17,757 nt of DNA from an uncultured Clostridium sp. (GTDB lineage: Bacteria; Bacillota; Clostridia; Clostridiales; Clostridiaceae), in the NCBI RefSeq assembly GCF_937920395.1, contig NZ_CALEVF010000257.1, forward strand, positions 1-17,757. The letters are read 5' to 3'. Shown here piece after piece: positions 14,465-17,757 of the stretch (positions are counted from its first letter, which is position 1; each line of letters begins with the position of its first letter). The notes under the pieces were generated by a model. It did no database searches. It was not told the origin of the DNA and worked only from the letters and a program-made list of their open reading frames with translations. The position numbers and the translations under genes are program-made.

Positions 14465-15052
14465 TTATCTTAATTGATATTCTTTTGAAATATTAATTTC
14501 TTTTTGCTGAAAATATAATTGACTCGAATATATTATTAATTTTGAAATTTGCAATATCACCAATATATCATTGTTTATATCTCTCATTAAGTTTTTAAAC
14601 TCTAAATTATATTTTTTTTGTAGCTTCAATACTATAGCTTTTATGTTATCTTCATTCATTTCATAATCATTAAACTTTATCTTACCTCTTAAAAAAAGCG
14701 ATAGTAATTTTATATGTAAAATCACTTCATAAAATATATGTTTATACAAACTTTTTTTCTCATTACCATCTTGATGATATAAACAAAAATAATCACAACC
14801 AAAGTGGCAAATAACCCCTAAGCGTCTTGAAAATTCTTTGATTGAAATGTTTTGATCCATCAATCCTTCTGAATATTTATTAACAATATCTAAGCTTTTA
14901 TCTACTGTGTGTGAACGGTTAATATCGCTATTGTTCAAATCAGGCATTATATTTCCGTATGCAAATGCTAGCCTGTCTAGTTTGAAACCCATATGATTAG
15001 ATATGTACTTATATAAGATTTGTGATATTAGTAAATGACTATTAACTATCAT
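14465..15052 (-). CDS. Zinc-dependent phospholipase C family protein
   Basis: The 195-residue protein matches the Zn_dep_PLPC family (PF00882). It begins NSHLLISQILYKY, then A-F-A-Y-G-N-I-M-P-D-L (29-39) and S-H-T-V-D (47-51). A complete metal-site pattern follows: His83-x3-Asp87-x5-His93, then His105-x3-Glu109. This reproduces the spacing of the zinc ligands His118, Asp122, His128, His142 and Glu146 in classical bacterial phospholipase C; Asp38 and His48 would fill the roles of Asp55 and His69. There is no signal peptide and no C-terminal C2-like domain, so unlike the secreted alpha-toxin type it should act in the cytoplasm or at the inner membrane face. Substrate is unknown. ATG follows AGGGGAAG at nine bases. 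Four TTAA cores at 11-bp spacing lie upstream (15135-15171), matching the pattern before the flippase and synthase genes. This suggests shared control with phospholipid modification. Confidence 0.75.
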   Translation of the reverse strand: MIVNSHLLISQILYKYISNHMGFKLDRLAFAYGNIMPDLNNSDINRSHTVDKSLDIVNKYSEGLMDQNISIKEFSRRLGVICHFGCDYFCLYHQDGNEKKSLYKHIFYEVILHIKLLSLFLRGKIKFNDYEMNEDNIKAIVLKLQKKYNLEFKNLMRDINNDILVILQISKLIIYSSQLYFQQKEINISKEYQLR

Positions 15053-15133
15053 GGGATTACACTTCCCCTACGTTTATATTTTATTAACAAACTATTATAT
15101 ATTTTTCCCATATTCTTATTTTATAGTTAAAAA

Positions 15134-15171
15134 ATTAAAAGTAGATTAAAAAATCCTTAATTTTGTATTAA
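15134..15171 (-). promoter_or_regulatory. Four TTAA cores in exact 11-bp phase, putative response-regulator box
   Basis: TTAA occurs at 15135, 15146, 15157 and 15168, one per DNA helical turn. Read toward the phospholipase gene, the last two units are TTTAAT-N5-TTTAAT. The box ends 81 bases before the ATG; TATAAT on the minus strand (15099-15094) could be the -10. This is the layout bound by OmpR/PhoP-type regulators. The 15053-15340 spacer holds nothing else I can name. Confidence 0.55.
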
Positions 15172-15340
15172 AAATTATAAACGGAAAATGATATCACGAG
15201 TAGTGAGATTTAATAGTTTATATTATTGTATATAAAGGATAATAAGCATCAGTAAAAATTTCACTTTTCTTAATAAAATTAATTTAATAAGCAAGTCTAT
15301 TAGAAAAGTTAACTTATTTAATATAAATTAATTAGTTTGA

Positions 15341-16330
15341 TTAGTTCTTCCTAAGAAAATAAAATCCAAATATTATACAGGAGTAAAATGTAATTAATCT
15401 CCACAATAATATAGCAGCCATTATATTATAAGATGCGAAAAAGAAACTAAAAAGCATATAAAAAGCACCTTCTGCACCACCCATAGCTCCAGGTGATGGT
15501 ATAACTGCGGTTATCATCATAATAAATGCAGTCCCTGCTATCATACTACCTATGTTAGCACCTTCCATACCAAAACTAAGATAAATAAAATAGGGAATAA
15601 TAAAATATATTGTAAGTAGAAGTATTGTATAAATAATAACTTTAAAAATTAATTTTTTGCTATGTTTTGCTATTTCTATATTATTATGAAACAGATCTAG
15701 ATTATTATTAATGCGTATTTCTAACTTTGACATATTTTTTACTAATTTAAGCTTATTTAATATTTTAGATAAGACTATTATGAACTTATGTGTTAATTTA
15801 CGATATTTTGAAAATACAATTAAACTTATAATTACACTAGCATGAACTGCAAATCCTAATCCTATCAAATAAAATAAATTGCTCGTATTTCTTTTAAAAA
15901 GATCTAATTTCCAAAATATAAGAATTAAAGAATATAAAGTTAATATTGTTTGATAGACAATAAATTTAATCATCAGAGCTGAACCAGATTCACCAGCTCC
16001 TAATCCTTGTTTTATAAGTGCATAGAACTGCATTGGTTGACCACCAGATGAAAAAGGAGTAATAGAATTAAAATATTGCCCAATCATTGTAACTTTAAAC
16101 GCATCTTTTAATTTATAGTCTTTTTTTGTTAGCAATACAATACTTTGCAAAATTTTAGCTTCAAAAATCCAATATAATAGCATGCACATAACTGCAACTA
16201 ATATCCATTGAATTTGTAAATTATTCATTTGATGAATTAAATCCATCCACCCATGTGATAATATAATAAACAATACAAAAATAACTACTGACGTTATACC
16301 CAAAATCAAATTAAATTTATAGTTTTTCAT
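15341..16330 (-). CDS. Flippase-like membrane protein, LPG synthase transmembrane family (MprF N-terminal module)
   Basis: The 329-residue protein has about eight hydrophobic segments and the two hallmark motifs of the lysylphosphatidylglycerol synthase TM region (PF03706, formerly UPF0104): G-Q-Y-F-N-S-I-T-P-F-S-S-G-G-Q-P (about 84-99) and P-S-P-G-A-M-G-G-A-E-G-A-F (about 279-291). In full-length MprF this module moves aminoacylated phosphatidylglycerol to the outer leaflet; as a stand-alone protein its lipid is not certain. ATG is preceded by AAAGGGTAGG. Its promoter region carries a box 21/24 identical to the one before the synthase gene at 16864, which diverges from it. A flippase and a synthase lying back to back with matching boxes argue that together they form a split MprF. 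Similar flippases can also serve glycolipids, so that remains an alternative. Confidence 0.8.
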   Translation of the reverse strand: MKNYKFNLILGITSVVIFVLFIILSHGWMDLIHQMNNLQIQWILVAVMCMLLYWIFEAKILQSIVLLTKKDYKLKDAFKVTMIGQYFNSITPFSSGGQPMQFYALIKQGLGAGESGSALMIKFIVYQTILTLYSLILIFWKLDLFKRNTSNLFYLIGLGFAVHASVIISLIVFSKYRKLTHKFIIVLSKILNKLKLVKNMSKLEIRINNNLDLFHNNIEIAKHSKKLIFKVIIYTILLLTIYFIIPYFIYLSFGMEGANIGSMIAGTAFIMMITAVIPSPGAMGGAEGAFYMLFSFFFASYNIMAAILLWRLITFYSCIIFGFYFLRKN

Positions 16331-16348
16331 TAACTTACCTACCCTTTA

Positions 16349-16368
16349 TTCATGATATATTTCATGAA
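16349..16368. promoter_or_regulatory. Operator-like palindrome at the flippase transcription start
   Basis: TTCATGA-N6-TCATGAA, perfect 7-bp half sites. It lies between the putative flippase -10 (16380-16375) and its ribosome binding site, right where transcription would start, a typical repressor position. Confidence 0.45.
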
Positions 16369-16409
16369 AATCGTATTATAGTTTTTTGCTCTGCATTTTA
16401 ATTATTACA

Positions 16410-16433
16410 TTATAACATTAAAGAAGGATTAAA
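16410..16433 (-). promoter_or_regulatory. Direct-repeat box before the flippase gene
   Basis: On the minus strand TTTAAT (16433-16428), five bases, then TTTAATGTTATAA (16422-16410): two TTAA cores 11 bp apart. The element matches the box at 16713-16736 at 21 of 24 positions. Its end is 79 bases before the flippase ATG. Confidence 0.6.
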
Positions 16434-16645
16434 TTATTTAATAAATAAGGTATTTGTAACATATTCAATATAGATAGATTTACACTACAGATTAGTGAAG
16501 GTAAATATTTGTTTATTTTAGAAAGAGGCGTTCTGAAAATTCATACTTGTAAAATAAAAAATGATTATTCTACTATTCATAAATTGTAGAATAAACATTT
16601 TGAAATTAATAGAACATTAAAATATTTTTGCTCTATCAGTTTACT

Positions 16646-16681
16646 AAAAAGTGATTTTTATCATTTCTATAATCACTTTTT
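16646..16681. terminator. Terminator-like hairpin in the divergent region
   Basis: AAAAAGTGATT (16646-16656) pairs perfectly with AATCACTTTTT (16671-16681). It works on either strand but no intact gene ends nearby. It may insulate the synthase promoter from upstream transcription or be left from a lost gene. Confidence 0.55.
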
Positions 16682-16691
16682 ATCATGATTC

Positions 16692-16736
16692 TTAAACTGA
16701 AGCTAAGACATTTTTAATCTGTTTTTAATGTTATAA
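16692..16736 (+). promoter_or_regulatory. Four phased TTAA-type cores before the synthase gene
   Basis: TTAA at 16692, CTAA at 16703, TTAA at 16714 and TTAA at 16725, each exactly 11 bp apart. The last two units form TTTAAT-N5-TTTAATGTTATAA (16713-16736), the element repeated before the flippase. It lies about 130 bases before the TTG start. OmpR/PhoP-type response regulators bind direct repeats with this period. Confidence 0.6.
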
Positions 16737-16807
16737 ATATATAGTATGAAATAAGGCAAAATCTATCGAAGCTTTCAATAACGAACTGGTACAAGAGAAT
16801 AATCTAG

Positions 16808-16829
16808 TGTAACCCTAAACAAGGTTACA
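16808..16829 (+). promoter_or_regulatory. Inverted repeat TGTAACC/GGTTACA in the synthase leader
   Basis: Perfect 7-bp arms (16808-16814, 16823-16829) with an eight-base spacer, 20 bases before the AAAGGAG ribosome binding site. It could be a second operator or a leader-RNA hairpin. Confidence 0.45.
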
Positions 16830-16863
16830 TATATAATCACACAATAAGTAAAGGAGTGTTTTT

Positions 16864-17704
16864 TTGAAAAGGGTAAGTACCGAAACTATTAGGAATAGTA
16901 TTATCAATACTGCTGTATTCCTTACCCTAATGTTAGGAATTGAGAATATATTGTATGAATATTACTATAAAATTTATGTTATTTCGTATATAAGCAAATA
17001 CTTTTACTTTTTTAATCCCGAAACATTAGTACTGCATAGAACGATTTCTGTTATTACAGGATTTGTATTGATTTTTACAAGCTATAGATTATACAAAAGG
17101 ATGAAGATGGCATGGGTAATTTCAATATGTATGCTATCTGTTTCAATGCTAATGCATGTAATAAACTTTCACAGTTTATTTAGGCCTGTTATTATTGTTG
17201 AATTTGTTGTTATCATCATTCTTATTTTTAATTATAAATATTTTAAAAGAGAGTCTGACCCAATAAGTCTCAAGAATAGTATATTTATTGGTGTAATAGT
17301 TGTTTTTTTGATTATTATGAATACGTGCTTTGTGGTTTATGAAGTAAATATTAGGCCTTTAACTGTAAACATATTGAGTTATGCTGTTTTACGAACTTTT
17401 AGAATGTTGTTTTTAATTGATTTTTCTACGTTAGGACATTTATCAATGAAAGAACTGGTCTTTGTAAAGACTGAAATAGCAATAAACTGGACTGGGGTTT
17501 TAGTTGCACTATTTTTTATTTTAAAACCATTTGTTTATCAGCCTTTTGTCACTGCATTTGACAAGGAGAGGGTAAGAAAACTACTTTATAAATACGGCGA
17601 AAATTCTCTTTCTTATATTGCTATTGAAGATGACAAAAGATATTATTTTGGCCACAATGTTGAAGGGGTAATAGCATATACAATAGCTGCAGGAGTTGCA
17701 GTAT
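16864..17704 (+). CDS. mprF: MprF-like aminoacyl-phosphatidylglycerol synthase, 3' end missing (contig edge)
   Basis: About 280 residues are present. Six or so membrane helices (about 12-30, 56-74, 82-101, 107-125, 138-160, 208-222) are followed, from about 232, by the start of the DUF2156 catalytic domain: D-K-E-R-V-R-K-L-L, G-E-N-S-L-S-Y-I-A, D-K-R-Y-Y-F, V-I-A-Y-T-I-A-A-G-V-A-V. MprF enzymes transfer lysine or alanine from aminoacyl-tRNA to phosphatidylglycerol, lowering surface negative charge and protecting against cationic peptides. Here the N-terminal flippase module is absent and encoded instead by the divergent gene at 15341-16330. The start is TTG, supported by AAAGGAG (16850-16856) seven bases upstream. 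The apparent TAG at 17704-17706 is formed by the junction with sequencing adapter, so the reading frame really continues, normally for another 250-300 residues. Which amino acid is transferred cannot be told. Confidence 0.85.
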
Positions 17705-17757
17705 AGATCGGAAGAGCGTCGTGTAGGGAAAAAGTGTGGATCAAGTGTAGATCTCGG
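17705..17757. other. Illumina adapter contamination, not genomic
   Basis: From 17705 the sequence is AGATCGGAAGAGC followed by the rest of the reverse complement of the TruSeq universal adapter: 27 bases exact (17705-17731), one mismatch, AGTGT, an 11-base insertion (17738-17748), then AGATCTCGG. Everything after 17704 should be trimmed. Confidence 0.97.

Larger units (their letters stand above)
16331..16863. other. Divergent control region between flippase and synthase genes
   Basis: Besides the boxes listed separately it holds a minus-strand TATAAT (16380-16375) that fits a flippase -10, a 9-bp hairpin TTATTCTAC/GTAGAATAA (16565-16594) and a terminator-like hairpin (16646-16681). A start-less plus frame at 16449-16589 (reads QISEGKYLFILERGVLKIHT) may be a gene relic. 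I do not recognise its family. Confidence 0.45.

Noticed and set aside
16738..16860. Possible T-box or other riboswitch in the synthase leader
   Set aside because: Only the TGTAACC/GGTTACA dyad is present. No T-box consensus, no terminator/antiterminator pair.

Overview
This is an AT-rich, roughly 17.8 kb contig end that looks like Clostridium sensu lato (Firmicutes). The signs are very AT-rich spacers, strong AAGGAG/GGAGG ribosome binding sites, heavy use of AUA/AGA codons, clostridial lipoproteins, an Amidase_6 protein, CE4 deacetylases and a YtaF-like membrane protein. I name no species. I see no rRNA, tRNA, CRISPR array, intact transposase or integrase.

Layout. (A) 1-3854: a broken gene end with a terminator, about 860 bases with no gene, then three minus-strand envelope genes: a secreted CE4 polysaccharide deacetylase, a beta-strand-rich lipoprotein and a membrane-anchored Amidase_6 protein. 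The last two are probably one operon. (B) 4032-9424: a gene graveyard. It holds a MATE efflux pseudogene, remnants of a GNAT acetyltransferase, a class B sortase, a small lipoprotein, an Amidase_6 protein and a YtaF protein, plus a frameshifted membrane protein. Among them stand a few small genes that may be intact. Three of the remnants have intact relatives in this same window. (C) 9425-13597: a YtaF/MntP-like transporter (minus), a large SPFH/flotillin-like protein (plus) and a second CE4 deacetylase (minus), the last two convergent on a shared bidirectional terminator. (D) 14465-17704: a lipid-related cluster made of a zinc-dependent phospholipase C family protein (minus), an LPG-synthase-type flippase (minus) and, divergent from it, the start of an MprF-like aminoacyl-phosphatidylglycerol synthase (plus, cut by the contig end).

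The most interesting signal is regulatory. The upstream regions of all three lipid genes carry TTAA cores repeated at exactly 11 bp, the layout expected for an OmpR/PhoP-type response regulator. The phospholipase upstream region has four phased cores. The synthase has four, one of them degenerate (CTAA). The flippase has two. Flippase and synthase boxes match at 21 of 24 positions (TTTAAT-N5-TTTAATGTTATAA). This suggests that a split MprF and a phospholipase C form one membrane-lipid remodelling regulon.

Caution: the last 53 bases (17705-17757) are Illumina adapter, not genome. The apparent stop codon of the final gene is created by the adapter junction, so that gene is really open-ended.
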